DNA of 64,000 nt from Collinsella aerofaciens. GTDB lineage: Bacteria > Actinomycetota > Coriobacteriia > Coriobacteriales > Coriobacteriaceae. Both the position numbers and the translations under genes were made by a program. Shown here in pieces: positions 43,253 to 51,797 of this stretch. The notes beneath the pieces are model-generated. The model did no database searches and had not been told where the DNA came from. It worked only from the letters and a program-made list of their open reading frames with translations. Location: positions 11,250 through 75,249 of the forward strand of contig NZ_CAAKNY010000031.1 of NCBI RefSeq assembly GCF_901212495.1, given 5' to 3'. How positions within the stretch are numbered: the first letter of the stretch is position 1; the number at the start of each line of letters is the position of its first letter.

Positions 43253-44419
43253 TTGAGTGAGATTCAGAACTCGTCCATTTTCTCTCTTGACGATGTCAAC
43301 GAGGAGGAGATGAACAACCTCATCGACGGTACGATTACCGACTTTGATGAGGGCGATCTCGTTAACGGCACTGTCGTTAAGATCGAGCATGACGAGGTGC
43401 TCGTTGACATCGGATTCAAGTCCGAGGGCGTTATCCCGGTCCGCGAGCTGTCCATCCGTAAGGACGCTAACCCTGCAGACATCGTTGCACTTGGTGATCC
43501 CATCGAGGCCCTGGTTCTCCAGAAGGAGGACAAGGACGGTCGTCTGGTCCTGTCCAAGAAGCGTGCCGAGTACGAGCGTGCCTGGAACCGCATCGAGGAG
43601 AAGTTCAACTCCGGCGAGAACGTCGAGGGCGAGGTTATCGAGGTTGTCAAGGGCGGCCTGATCCTCGACATCGGCCTGCGTGGTTTCCTGCCTGCTTCCC
43701 TCGTCGATCTTCGTCGTGTCAAGGACCTCACCTCCTACATGGGTACCCGCATCGAGGCCCGCGTCATCGAGATGGACCGCAACCGCAACAACGTCGTCCT
43801 CTCCCGTCGCGTCGTGCTCGAGGAGTCCCGTAAGGCCGAGCGCTCCGAGATCCTGTCCAAGCTCAAGTCTGGCATGCGTCTCCAGGGCACCGTTTCCTCC
43901 ATCGTCGACTTCGGCGCCTTCGTCGACCTCGGCGGTATCGACGGCCTCATCCACATCTCCGAGCTCTCCTGGAACCACGTCAACCATCCTTCCGAGGTTG
44001 TCAAGGTCGGCCAGGAGGTCGAGGTCGAGGTTCTCGACGTCGATCTCAACCGCGAGCGCATCTCCCTGGGTCTCAAGCAGACCACCGAGGATCCGTGGCG
44101 CGCACTGGTCAAGAAGTACCCCGTCGGCGCTATCGTCGAGGGCACTGTGACCAAGCTTGTCCCGTTCGGCGCTTTCGTCGACCTGGGCGAGGGCATCGAG
44201 GGCCTGGTGCACATCTCCGAGATGGCCAACAAGCACGTCGACCAGCCTTCTCAGGTCACCCACGTGGGCGACAAGGTACAGGTCAAGGTCATGGAGATCG
44301 ACCTCGACCGTCGTCGTATCTCTCTGTCCATGAAGTCTGCTGCTGAGACTCTGGGCGTTGAGATTGAGGTTACCCCGCTGCCTTCCGAGAAGAAGGACGA
44401 GGAGACCGACGCCGAGTAA
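43253..44419 (+). CDS. rpsA: Ribosomal protein S1
   Basis: A 388-residue protein with four S1 RNA-binding repeats, at about residues 36-105, 123-187, 208-276 and 293-362. Each starts with a G-x-V pattern (LVNGTVVKIEHDEVLVDIG, NVEGEVIEVVKGGLILDIG, RLQGTVSSIVDFGAFVDLG, IVEGTVTKLVPFGAFVDLG). This is the short Gram-positive/actinobacterial S1 rather than the six-repeat form of Proteobacteria. TTG 43253 with GAAAGGGGTCCACC upstream is the only available start. The tail EKKDEETDAE is acidic. Confidence 0.93.
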   Translation: MSEIQNSSIFSLDDVNEEEMNNLIDGTITDFDEGDLVNGTVVKIEHDEVLVDIGFKSEGVIPVRELSIRKDANPADIVALGDPIEALVLQKEDKDGRLVLSKKRAEYERAWNRIEEKFNSGENVEGEVIEVVKGGLILDIGLRGFLPASLVDLRRVKDLTSYMGTRIEARVIEMDRNRNNVVLSRRVVLEESRKAERSEILSKLKSGMRLQGTVSSIVDFGAFVDLGGIDGLIHISELSWNHVNHPSEVVKVGQEVEVEVLDVDLNRERISLGLKQTTEDPWRALVKKYPVGAIVEGTVTKLVPFGAFVDLGEGIEGLVHISEMANKHVDQPSQVTHVGDKVQVKVMEIDLDRRRISLSMKSAAETLGVEIEVTPLPSEKKDEETDAE

Positions 44420-44443
44420 ATCGGTTTGACGATCACTTGTTTT

Positions 44444-44477
44444 AAGGGACCCGTTCGCAATGGACGGGTCCCTTTTT
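44444..44477 (+). terminator. Terminator after rpsA
   Basis: GGGACCCGT (44446-44454) pairs with ACGGGTCCC (44464-44472), followed by TTTTT. Confidence 0.88.
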
Positions 44478-44759
44478 GCATTTGCTGCTGAGGTGCGTGA
44501 TGGTGCCCGTGCACAATGCTGCCCGGGCTGTTCACAGGCTATTGGGTTGTCGGTGCATGAAAAATGCCGACATCCCGCCTCGGGGAGGAGGCGGGAACGC
44601 ACCGAGTAGACGGAGGGGTGCGGAGCGCGGTCGCGTCTCGACTGACGACGTTGCCCATCGACAACCCTATTGTACTGCATGACGTGGTTCTTGGTTTATC
44701 GTGTCGAACGCTTGTGTTGTGCCATTGCCCGCGGCAACGGTGTGCTACACTCTTGCTCT
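44478..44759 (+). promoter_or_regulatory. Gap before rnpB with hairpin and candidate promoter
   Basis: A perfect hairpin CCCGCCT/AGGCGGG (44574-44595) has no T-run, so its role is unclear. TACACT (44745-44750) is the likely -10 for rnpB; the nearest -35-like TTGCCC (44724-44729) is only 15 bases away. No gene is seen. Confidence 0.4.
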
Positions 44760-44762
44760 GCT

Positions 44763-45120
44763 GAGTGGGCCAGACGGTCGCGCGATGTGCTGCTTGCAGC
44801 ACACGTGAGGAAAGTCCGGGCTCCAGAGGGCGGGATGCCGGCTAACGGCCGGGCGGAGTGATTCGACGGAAAGCGCCGCAGAAAAGAAGACTCCCACCTG
44901 CGCCGCAAGGCGTAAAGGGAAAAGCTGAAACGGTGGTGTAAGAGACCACCAGCGTCGTGGCAACACGGCGGCTTGGCAAGCCCCATCCGGAGCAAGCGCG
45001 AATAGGAACGCTATGGGCCGGCCCGGTCCGCGTTCGGGTAGCGTGCGTGGAGCTGCGCGGTAACGTGCAGACAAGATAAATGATCGTTCACGACAGAACC
45101 CGGCTTATCGGCCCACTTGG
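44763..45120 (+). ncRNA. rnpB: RNase P RNA (bacterial type A)
   Basis: Ribozyme RNA that trims the 5' leaders of tRNA precursors. Conserved landmarks are the P1 pairing AGTGGGCC (44764-44771) with GGCCCACT (45110-45117), the CR-I sequence GAGGAAAGTCCGGGCTCC (44809-44826), the AAACGGTGGTGTAAGAGACC region, and CR-V ACAGAACCCGGCTTATCGGC (45093-45112). Length (about 358 nt) and the GC-rich extended arms fit actinobacterial type A RNA. The exact 5' end is set from the P1 helix and may differ by a few bases. Confidence 0.95.
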
Positions 45121-45135
45121 CACTTTGTTGACGCT

Positions 45136-45245
45136 GCGACGGCGTCAGCTGGCCGATTTGGCGCTCATTCGTCGGTCGCCGCCATAAGGCGTGCTCCCTC
45201 CTCTTTCGGGCCAAATCGACTCAGCTGACGCCGTCTCGCTGTTTT
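45136..45245 (+). terminator. Long imperfect inverted repeat after rnpB, probable terminator
   Basis: The segment 45136-45162 (GCGACGGCGTCAGCTGGCCG and on) is nearly complementary to 45210-45239, with core GGCGTCAGCTG/CAGCTGACGCC. The right arm is followed by TGTTTTTGCC. The loop is about 47 bases, unusually long for a simple terminator. Confidence 0.6.
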
Positions 45246-45346
45246 TGCCTGGTCATCGGTATTGCCGTTCTCTTTACCGGGGTCAACGGTACACCCTTTG
45301 CCGTATTATTGAGGCTGTTTATTGCTTTGCTTGTGTTTGAGGGGCT

Positions 45347-45985
45347 TTGTTGGACAGCTATTTTACTCTGCAATCGAATATTGAGGCTTCGGGCGAGTTT
45401 GTCGATCGCAAGAGTCGGTTTATTGCCCAGCTGGTCCATATTGAGTCCGAGGATGAGGCGAATGCCTTTATCGAGATGGTTCGCAAGCGCCATTACGACG
45501 CTCGACACAATGTTCCTGCGTGGATTTTGGTCGATGGCCGCGAGCGCCAGAGCGATGACGGTGAGCCGAGCCGCACGAGCGGTATGCCGACGCTCGAGGT
45601 GCTGCGCGGCGCGGGGCTCAAAAATGTTTGCTGCGTGGTGACGCGCTATTTTGGTGGCACGCTGTTGGGGCCTGGTGGCTTGGTACGCGCCTATACCGCG
45701 GCGACGCAGGCGGCGGTGGCCGCAGCTCAGGAGTCCGGGCAGATCGTCGAGATGACGAGTGTCGTGCCTGTTGACGTACACGTGGCCTATCCGCAGTATG
45801 GGCAGGTGCTTCGTTTGGCGCAGGATTCGGATGCCAAGGTTTCGGATACCGATTACGCGGATGCCGTGACGATTCATTTAGTGTTTAAAGCGGGGGAGCA
45901 GGAGCCGTTTTGCGCTAAGATGCGCGAGCTTATGGCGGGGCGCGAGAAGATCGAGGTCGGCGCTCCCGAATTTGCCGAGTTCTAA
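45347..45985 (+). CDS. YigZ/IMPACT family protein
   Basis: A 212-residue protein. The N-terminal UPF0029/IMPACT domain contains DRKSRFIAQLVHIES, HYDARHNVPAWIL, SDDGEPSRTSGMPTLEVL and VTRYFGGTLLGPGGLVRAYT. A C-terminal DUF1949 domain follows. The family is linked to translation control and proline peptide metabolism, with no firm biochemical function in bacteria. The start is TTG 45347 or TTG 45350 after GAGGGGC; no ATG fits. It is separated from rnpB by a terminator. Confidence 0.9.
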   Translation: MLDSYFTLQSNIEASGEFVDRKSRFIAQLVHIESEDEANAFIEMVRKRHYDARHNVPAWILVDGRERQSDDGEPSRTSGMPTLEVLRGAGLKNVCCVVTRYFGGTLLGPGGLVRAYTAATQAAVAAAQESGQIVEMTSVVPVDVHVAYPQYGQVLRLAQDSDAKVSDTDYADAVTIHLVFKAGEQEPFCAKMRELMAGREKIEVGAPEFAEF

Positions 45986-45988
45986 CGG

Positions 45989-46039
45989 CGACGGCCGGCG
46001 TGCTTTTGGATGGATCCCAAGCGCGCCGGCCGTCGTTTT
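45989..46039. terminator. Bidirectional terminator between convergent genes
   Basis: CGACGGCCGGCG (45989-46000) pairs perfectly with CGCCGGCCGTCG (46024-46035), followed by TTTT on the plus strand. It also lies just after the C_GCAxxG gene on the minus strand. Confidence 0.82.
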
Positions 46040-46052
46040 CTGTTGCTGCCGT

Positions 46053-46499
46053 TTACTCGGCGAGCTGCTTTAGCACATCGCAGGCGATCTCGATGGCATC
46101 GTCGATGCAACCGGGGCAGCTGCGGAGCGGACCCTTATCCGATCCGATGCCCTTGAGCGTGCCACAGACGGTCGTCGTGTTCTTCTCGCCAAAACGCTTG
46201 GCGATTTCGCGCGACAGCTTGTAGGTCAGGCCCTTGGTCTTGGGGTTTTCCATGCCGTCGCTCATTACAAAGCCCATGATGGCCACGGCGCCCGAGATGG
46301 CGCCGCAGGTTTCGGTCATGCCGCCCATGCCGGCGCCAAAGCCCTCGGTGAGGGTAAAGGCGACCTGGGGGTCGAGTCCGACGGCGGGCGCGAGCGTGCA
46401 GGCGACGGCCTGGGCGCAGTTAAAGCCACGGGCGTGGTATTCGGCAGCCTGAGCCTGACAGGCGTTGATGTCGAGCTGGGCCGTATCGATTTGCTTCAT
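46053..46499 (-). CDS. C_GCAxxG_C_C family redox-type protein
   Basis: A 148-residue protein with the family cysteine pattern: FNCAQAVACTLA, then GMGGMTETCGAISGAVAIMG, then the C-terminal CPGCIDDAI. The conserved cysteines may bind a metal or cycle a disulfide; the family function is unproven and it is common in anaerobes. ATG 46499 has AAGGAGACAACG before it. In-frame codons upstream lack a better ribosome site. Confidence 0.85.
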   Translation of the reverse strand: MKQIDTAQLDINACQAQAAEYHARGFNCAQAVACTLAPAVGLDPQVAFTLTEGFGAGMGGMTETCGAISGAVAIMGFVMSDGMENPKTKGLTYKLSREIAKRFGEKNTTTVCGTLKGIGSDKGPLRSCPGCIDDAIEIACDVLKQLAE

Positions 46500-46599
46500 C
46501 GTTGTCTCCTTGGTCACGGTGTACCCGCCTATGGTACCCGTGACGGTGCATGTAATCATCGAGAGCTTCATGTATGCCTCATTTTATCTATCGAGCAAA

Positions 46600-46728
46600 T
46601 GCCTAAGGCTTGAGAAAAATACCCCTGATTCATTTGTCCCATAACCTACCTTTGGAATGGGTTGAGAGGGGTGCAGGGTAGCGGTATCGTGAACCGAATA
46701 AAACGTAATCCAGGCAAGGGAGCAAGAT
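46600..46728 (+). promoter_or_regulatory. Structured leader upstream of the MetY-like gene
   Basis: A nested palindrome pairs ACCCCT (46621-46626) with AGGGGT (46667-46672) and CCCAT (46638-46642) with ATGGG (46657-46661). No SAM riboswitch consensus is recognised. AAGGGAGCAAGAT precedes the ATG at 46729. Confidence 0.3.
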
Positions 46729-48012
46729 ATGAGCGATCAGACCATCGGTACGACGTGTGTTCAGGGCGGTTATCGCCCGGGCGATGCTGAGCCGCGCCAG
46801 GTGCCTATCTACCAGTCAACCACGTGGAAGTACGACACGTCCGAGCACATGGGCAAGCTATTTGACCTGGAGGAGTCGGGCTACTTCTATAGCCGTCTGC
46901 AGAATCCCACGTGCGACCTGGTTGCTGCCAAGATCTGCGAGATGGAGGGCGGTACCGCTGCGATGCTCACGAGTTCGGGTATGGCCGCGAACTTCCTTGC
47001 GATCTTTAACGTTGCCGGTGCCGGCGATCACGTGGTCGCGAGCTCTGCCATCTACGGCGGCACGTACAACTTGCTTGCCCATACCATGGGTCGCATGGGC
47101 TTGACCTGCACGTTCGTTGCCCCCGACTGCACCGATGAGGAGCTCGAGGCAGCCTTTGAGCCCAACACTAAACTCGTCTTTGGCGAGACGATCGCCAATC
47201 CCGCCCTCGCCGTACTCGATATTGAGCGCTTTGCCAAGGCCGCGCATGACCACGGCGTGCCGCTGATGGTCGACAACACCTTCCCGACGCCCGTGATGTG
47301 CCGTCCCTTTGAGTGGGGCGCCGACATCGTCACGCACTCCACCACCAAGTACATGGATGGACATGCTGCCTACCTGGGCGGCGTGATCGTCGACCACGGC
47401 CAGTTTGACTGGATGGCCCATGCGGACAAGTTCCCGGGTCTCACCACGCCCGACGAGAGCTACCACGGCGTGACGTATGCCGAGAAGTTCGGTCGCGAGG
47501 GCGCCTTCATTACCAAGGCCACCGCTCAGCTCATGCGCGATCTTGGCCCCATGCAGAACCCGCAAGCAGCGTTTTTCCTGAATAGCTCGCTCGAGAGCCT
47601 TCATGTGCGCATGCCGCGTCATTGCGAGAACGGCCTGGCCGTTGCCAAGTTCCTGCAGAGCCATCCCAAGGTGCGATTCGTGAGCTATCCGGGCCTGGAG
47701 GGCGACAAGTACTACGACATGGCTCAGAAGTACATGCCCAACGGTACCTGCGGCGTTGTGAGCTTTGGCTTTAACGGTGGTCGCGCGGCGGCCGAGACCT
47801 TTATGAAGAGCCTCAAGCTCGCTCAGATCGCCACGCACGTGGCAGACGCCCGCACCTGCTGCCTGCATCCCGCTAACGCTACGCACCGCCAGATGAACGA
47901 TGAGGAGCTTATCGCCTGCGGCATCTCCGCCGACATGGTGCGCCTGTCGTGCGGCCTCGAGGACACGGCCGATCTGATTGCCGACCTTGAGCAGGCGCTC
48001 GAGCAGTGCTAG
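46729..48012 (+). CDS. Cys/Met-metabolism PLP enzyme, O-acetylhomoserine sulfhydrylase-like
   Basis: A 427-residue fold-type I PLP enzyme. TTCVQGGYRPGDAEPRQVPI, YSRLQNPTCDLVAAKI, SSAIYGGTYNLLAHT and the PLP lysine Lys207 in VTHSTTKYMDGHA are visible. The long insert between the lysine and the C-terminal domain (HADKFPGLTTPDESYHGV) favours O-acetylhomoserine aminocarboxypropyltransferase (MetY) over cystathionine gamma-synthase, though methionine gamma-lyase activity cannot be excluded. The likely role is direct sulfide incorporation into homocysteine. It has its own structured leader and terminator. Confidence 0.87.
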   Translation: MSDQTIGTTCVQGGYRPGDAEPRQVPIYQSTTWKYDTSEHMGKLFDLEESGYFYSRLQNPTCDLVAAKICEMEGGTAAMLTSSGMAANFLAIFNVAGAGDHVVASSAIYGGTYNLLAHTMGRMGLTCTFVAPDCTDEELEAAFEPNTKLVFGETIANPALAVLDIERFAKAAHDHGVPLMVDNTFPTPVMCRPFEWGADIVTHSTTKYMDGHAAYLGGVIVDHGQFDWMAHADKFPGLTTPDESYHGVTYAEKFGREGAFITKATAQLMRDLGPMQNPQAAFFLNSSLESLHVRMPRHCENGLAVAKFLQSHPKVRFVSYPGLEGDKYYDMAQKYMPNGTCGVVSFGFNGGRAAAETFMKSLKLAQIATHVADARTCCLHPANATHRQMNDEELIACGISADMVRLSCGLEDTADLIADLEQALEQC

Positions 48013-48080
48013 GCTAGCGTTCGCACAGGGCGCCGATCCTGGCAGAAAGCTTCGGCGACCTTTCGTTCCGATTCCGTAGG

Positions 48081-48127
48081 CGGGGCCCCAATCGCGACTG
48101 TTCGCAGGCGATTGGGGCCCCGTTTTT
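48081..48127 (+). terminator. Terminator after the MetY-like gene
   Basis: CGGGGCCCCAATCGC (48081-48095) pairs perfectly with GCGATTGGGGCCCCG (48108-48122), followed by TTTTT. Confidence 0.93.
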
Positions 48128-48153
48128 GCGTTGCGCCACTCGAAAGGATGGAC

Positions 48154-49458
48154 ATGGATAAAACCGCAGAGCAGCTGCGCCGCGAACACATTGCCCTTGA
48201 GGGCGATACCCATGGCAAGAACAAATGGGCGATTCTGTTTACGGTACTCATCATGACGTTTATGGTGTGTCTTGATTCGACCGTCGTGACCGTGGCGCTG
48301 CCCGTGATGCAAAAGGAGCTGGGCGTGGGCCTCGACCGCATCCAGCTGGTGAGCTCGGTGTACCTGCTTGCGACGTGCGTGGCCATGCTGCCGTTTGGCC
48401 GCTTGGGTGACGTGCGCGGTAAGGTAGGCGTATTCCAGCTGGGTGTAATCGTCTTTACGGCTGGCTCGCTGCTGTGCGGCCTTTCGGCCTCGCTCGAAGT
48501 TCTTATTCTGGCACGCATTGTGCAGGGCGTCGGTTGCGCGGCGGCCATGGCCAACAACATGGGTATCATCACCGAGTCGTTTCCGGCGCGCGAGCGCGGT
48601 CGTGCCATGGGTATTCTTGCGACCTTCGTAGCCCTCGGCATGATGTGTGGCCCCGTGCTCGGCGGCATGCTGGTGGCAAGCTTTCCCTGGGAGAGCATCT
48701 TCCTCATCAATCTGCCCATTGGCGTCATCTCGTTTATCGTGGGGCTCTACACGCTGCCGCATGTTAAGCCGGAGGCCGGTGAGCGCCCCATGTCCCTGAT
48801 TGAGGCCGCTCGCCGCTGCTTTGCAAATCCGGCCTTCACTATCAACCTTGCCTGCATGCTCATCGTGTTCGTCGGCATTGGCGCATCCGAGTTTATCCTG
48901 CCGTTCTATTTTCAGGACGCCCACGGCTTTGGTTCCGACATCTCCGGACTACTCTTTTTGGCGCTACCGATGGTGAATGCCTTTATCGGGCCGCTTTCGG
49001 GTACGGTTTCGGACCGTGTTGGCTGCGAGGGCCCCACGGCGGTCGGCCTGGGCGTGTACGTGTGCGGCCTCTTTGCGGTAAGCACGCTCGACGAGCGCTC
49101 TTCTATTCCTGTGATCGTGTGCTGCGTCGCGTTTATGTCGTGCGGTACGTCGATTTTTCAGAGCCCCAATAATTCGCTGTATATGGGCTCGGCTCCGCGC
49201 GAAGCACTTGGCTTTGCGGGCAGCCTGGGTAGCCTGGCGCGCTATGCTGGCATGGCATTCGGCATTACGGTGGCGTCGAATATCCTGTATGGGCAGATGA
49301 GCGTGGCGATGGGCGAGGCCGTGACCAGCTTTGTTGCCGGCCGTCCGGATGTGTTCCTGTTTGGCTTTCGCTCGGTGTTCTACGTGCTCATGGCTGTGGC
49401 CGCTGTGGGCTTTGCGCTCGCTACGGTGCGTTTGGTGAAGATGCGCGCCCGCCATTAA
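48154..49458 (+). CDS. MFS drug/proton antiporter (DHA2/EmrB-QacA type)
   Basis: A 434-residue multi-pass permease with about twelve to fourteen hydrophobic segments. The N-terminal MTFMVCLDSTVVTVALPVM is the EmrB/QacA motif D1 pattern. LPFGRLGDVRGKVGVF is motif A, and GPVLGGMLVASFPWESIFLI is motif C with the following helix (quoted in short). Substrates cannot be predicted. ATG 48154 is 7 bases from CGAAAGG; ATG 48148 is too close. It is preceded by a strong terminator, so it must have a promoter within or after that gap. Confidence 0.85.
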   Translation: MDKTAEQLRREHIALEGDTHGKNKWAILFTVLIMTFMVCLDSTVVTVALPVMQKELGVGLDRIQLVSSVYLLATCVAMLPFGRLGDVRGKVGVFQLGVIVFTAGSLLCGLSASLEVLILARIVQGVGCAAAMANNMGIITESFPARERGRAMGILATFVALGMMCGPVLGGMLVASFPWESIFLINLPIGVISFIVGLYTLPHVKPEAGERPMSLIEAARRCFANPAFTINLACMLIVFVGIGASEFILPFYFQDAHGFGSDISGLLFLALPMVNAFIGPLSGTVSDRVGCEGPTAVGLGVYVCGLFAVSTLDERSSIPVIVCCVAFMSCGTSIFQSPNNSLYMGSAPREALGFAGSLGSLARYAGMAFGITVASNILYGQMSVAMGEAVTSFVAGRPDVFLFGFRSVFYVLMAVAAVGFALATVRLVKMRARH

Positions 49459-49617
49459 CTTTTGGGGGCAGGCTTGCCATGAATCGGGCCTATCTACTGG
49501 TCTTGCGGCTTTATGATGCGCAGGGGCTTGTGGGGCGGGCGGGGGTCGGTCCGTGGTAGACTATCGAACAACGTTTATTAATCGCGCGGTATCGTTGCCG
49601 CGAGAAGGGGTTGCGCC

Positions 49618-50196
49618 ATGCAGGAGCTTGAGGATCGTATTCGCCGTGACGGCATCGTAAAGGCCGGTAACGTCCTTAAGGTTGATGCCTTCCTCAACCA
49701 CCAGTGCGACGTTGAGCTGTTCGACCACATGGGCGCTGAGTGGGCCCGTCTGTTCAAGGATGTCGAGATCAACAAGATCCTGACGATCGAGGCTTCGGGC
49801 ATTGGCATGGCTTGCATAGCGGCTCAGCATTTTGGCGGCGTGCCGGTGGTCTTTGCCAAGAAGGCGCAGTCCATCAACCTTGACGGCGAACAGTATGCCA
49901 CGACCATCTACTCCTTTACCAAGCAGAAGGAGTACCCGGTCATCGTGGGCAAGCGCTTCCTATCCGAGGGAGACAAGATTCTGATCATCGACGACTTTTT
50001 GGCCAACGGCTGCGCGCTCGAGGGTCTTATCAAGATCTGCGAGGCTGCGGGTGCCGAGGTGTCCGGTATTGGCATTGCCGTGGAGAAGGGTTTCCAAGGC
50101 GGCGGCGATAAGCTCCGCGAGCGCGGCTTCCGCGTTGAGAGCCTGGCCCGTATCGCCGATATGGACTGCGAGAACGGCGAGATCACCTTCGCCTAA
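49618..50196 (+). CDS. xpt: Xanthine phosphoribosyltransferase
   Basis: A 192-residue purine salvage enzyme that converts xanthine and PRPP to [38 protein letters not shown] and the PRPP-binding [18 protein letters not shown] are characteristic. GAAGGGG precedes ATG 49618. No guanine/xanthine riboswitch is seen in the 159-base upstream gap; a TAGACT -10 at 49556-49561 is plausible. A terminator follows. Confidence 0.95.
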   Translation: MQELEDRIRRDGIVKAGNVLKVDAFLNHQCDVELFDHMGAEWARLFKDVEINKILTIEASGIGMACIAAQHFGGVPVVFAKKAQSINLDGEQYATTIYSFTKQKEYPVIVGKRFLSEGDKILIIDDFLANGCALEGLIKICEAAGAEVSGIGIAVEKGFQGGGDKLRERGFRVESLARIADMDCENGEITFA

Positions 50197-50225
50197 GCGC
50201 GCAACACAAGCGATTGGTACGCGAT

Positions 50226-50259
50226 GTGACAAAGGGACACTCCCTTTGTCACTTTTTTT
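50226..50259 (+). terminator. Terminator after xpt
   Basis: Perfect 12-base arms GTGACAAAGGGA (50226-50237) and TCCCTTTGTCAC (50241-50252) flank a 3-base loop and are followed by TTTTTTT. Confidence 0.93.
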
Positions 50260-50279
50260 GTATGAGGGGAGGTGTTGAT

Positions 50280-50660
50280 ATGGATGAGAACACGATGGGA
50301 TGGCGCGAGTATGCGCGCTATGCCGAGATCTCGGTCGAGGAGTTGGCACGCGATTGCGAGGTGCAGGTGTTTCGCGCGACGGGCCCGGGCGGACAGGGCG
50401 TGAACACGACGGACTCGGCGGTACGCATGAAACATATCCCTTCGGGGATTACCGTGACGGCGCGTGAGAGCCGCAGTCAGTTCCAAAACCGTAGCAGCTG
50501 CCTGCGTAAGCTGCGCGCTGAGCTTGAGCGTCGCGGGCGTCCACCGCGCCGACGCGTAAAGACCAAGGTGCCTCGGCGCTCTCGCCAGCGCAGGCTCAAT
50601 GACAAGCACTTCAACGCCATTAAAAAGGCCAATCGTCGCAAGCCGTGCAGCGACGAATGA
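50280..50660 (+). CDS. Small GGQ-domain peptide release factor-like protein
   Basis: A 126-residue protein with the class I release factor catalytic domain only: [18 protein letters not shown] carries GGQ at about residues 37-39, and [17 protein letters not shown] follows. The last 45 residues are very basic ([19 protein letters not shown]), like the tail that ArfB/YaeJ inserts in the mRNA channel. It has no codon-recognition domains, so it probably hydrolyses peptidyl-tRNA on stalled ribosomes. ATG 50280 has GGGGAGG upstream. Close homologues are annotated release factor-like; the rescue role is inferred. Confidence 0.82.
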   Translation: MDENTMGWREYARYAEISVEELARDCEVQVFRATGPGGQGVNTTDSAVRMKHIPSGITVTARESRSQFQNRSSCLRKLRAELERRGRPPRRRVKTKVPRRSRQRRLNDKHFNAIKKANRRKPCSDE

Positions 50661-50669
50661 TCTCCTCAA

Positions 50670-50740
50670 TAAGTTGCGGTGAAATAGAGACTATTTTTCG
50701 GCTTTAGCTGCATAAACAGTCCCTATTTCACCGCAACTTA
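50670..50740. repeat. REP-like palindrome, AAGTTGCGGTGAAA family, copy 2
   Basis: TAAGTTGCGGTGAAATAGAG (50670-50689, arm continues to 50692) pairs with 50718-50740 with one mismatch, around a 25-base centre. It fills the gap between the convergent GGQ-protein and lipid kinase genes. The same arm begins again at 63981 and a diverged copy lies at 29688. Confidence 0.9.
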
Positions 50741-50747
50741 GGTGGGG

Positions 50748-51710
50748 TTAGCGGGTTGGGTGCCAGACGTGGAGGGCCCCTGAGAGGATGTCCACCTCGA
50801 TGCGCGAGGCGACGATGGGCTCGCCGTCGGCCTGGATGGGGTAGTCGGGTTCCTCAAAGGTGAGCTCGGCGTGGCGGCAGCGGCGCATGCGAACCGGCGG
50901 TAACTTGGTATGGTGGCCGTCCTTGGCCGAAAGAAACATGGGCAGGGCAACCGCGCGGGGGACGGGGCCGCAGGCGTAGCAGACGTCGAGCATGCCGTCA
51001 CAGGGGTCGGCATCGGGGCAGATGCGATAGCCCGAACCATAGGTGGGCCCCAGCTGGATGGCCATAATAATCGCGCGTACGCGCTCGGCGGGCGCACCAT
51101 CAAAGCTGACTGTCATGGGGTAGTTGCGGTAGCGCAGGCCAAACTGCTCAAGTCCCGAGAGGGTGTAGAGCGGAGCTCCCGTCAAGCCGGTCTTTTTGCG
51201 CAGCTCGGTGGTACCCAGGCCGATGGCGGCATCGATACCGACGGAGAGCGTCTGGTCGTAATACTCGACGATCGCCTCACCGCAGCCGCTTGCGGGGTTC
51301 CATGAGCGAATGCGTCCGATATCCTGGTGCTGCAGCTCGCAGGTGAGCAGCGCGCCAAAATCTTTGCCGGAGAAATCGTCGATACCGAGCGTTTGGGCAA
51401 AATCATTGCCGGAGCCTACGGGCAGGACGGCAAGCGCCGGTCGAACCGCCTCTTCTTGCGCCATCAAGCCATTGACGACCTCGTGGATCACGCCGTCGCC
51501 GCCGAGTGCGATAATCGTGCGGTAGCCCTGGGCCTGTGCGGCAAGTACCTTGGCATGTCCCATGCGCTCGGTCAGTACCAGGTCAAACTGGGATGTGCGC
51601 GCGGTCATATCCAAAAAGCGCTGCAGGCGCTCGGCAACCTCGTGCGCGGCGCCCGACTGGGCGGCAGGATTGGCGATGATGAGCGTGCGACCAAAATCAG
51701 TTGCGTGCAT
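50748..51710 (-). CDS. Diacylglycerol kinase family lipid kinase (DgkB/YegS-like)
   Basis: A 320-residue soluble or peripheral lipid kinase. NPAAQSGAAHEVAE is the N-terminal nucleotide segment, IALGGDGVIHEVVNGL the catalytic GGDG loop and LPVGSGNDFAQTLG the next conserved loop; the C-terminal beta domain contains GSGYRICPDADPCDGMLDV. It probably returns diacylglycerol to phosphatidic acid, though lipid specificity varies. ATG 51710. Next on the same strand upstream is a CLC protein gene. Confidence 0.9.
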   Translation of the reverse strand: MHATDFGRTLIIANPAAQSGAAHEVAERLQRFLDMTARTSQFDLVLTERMGHAKVLAAQAQGYRTIIALGGDGVIHEVVNGLMAQEEAVRPALAVLPVGSGNDFAQTLGIDDFSGKDFGALLTCELQHQDIGRIRSWNPASGCGEAIVEYYDQTLSVGIDAAIGLGTTELRKKTGLTGAPLYTLSGLEQFGLRYRNYPMTVSFDGAPAERVRAIIMAIQLGPTYGSGYRICPDADPCDGMLDVCYACGPVPRAVALPMFLSAKDGHHTKLPPVRMRRCRHAELTFEEPDYPIQADGEPIVASRIEVDILSGALHVWHPTR

Positions 51711-51797
51711 GGGGCGACTCCCGGCGTATGACGTGACGGTGCGGTCGCGCTCAGGTCAAATTGCCCCCGATTGTGGCTGCACGGCGAATACTAACGT

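Noticed and set aside
49459..49617. Purine riboswitch before xpt
   Set aside because: The characteristic TATA...three-way junction core with conserved loop pairs is not found.
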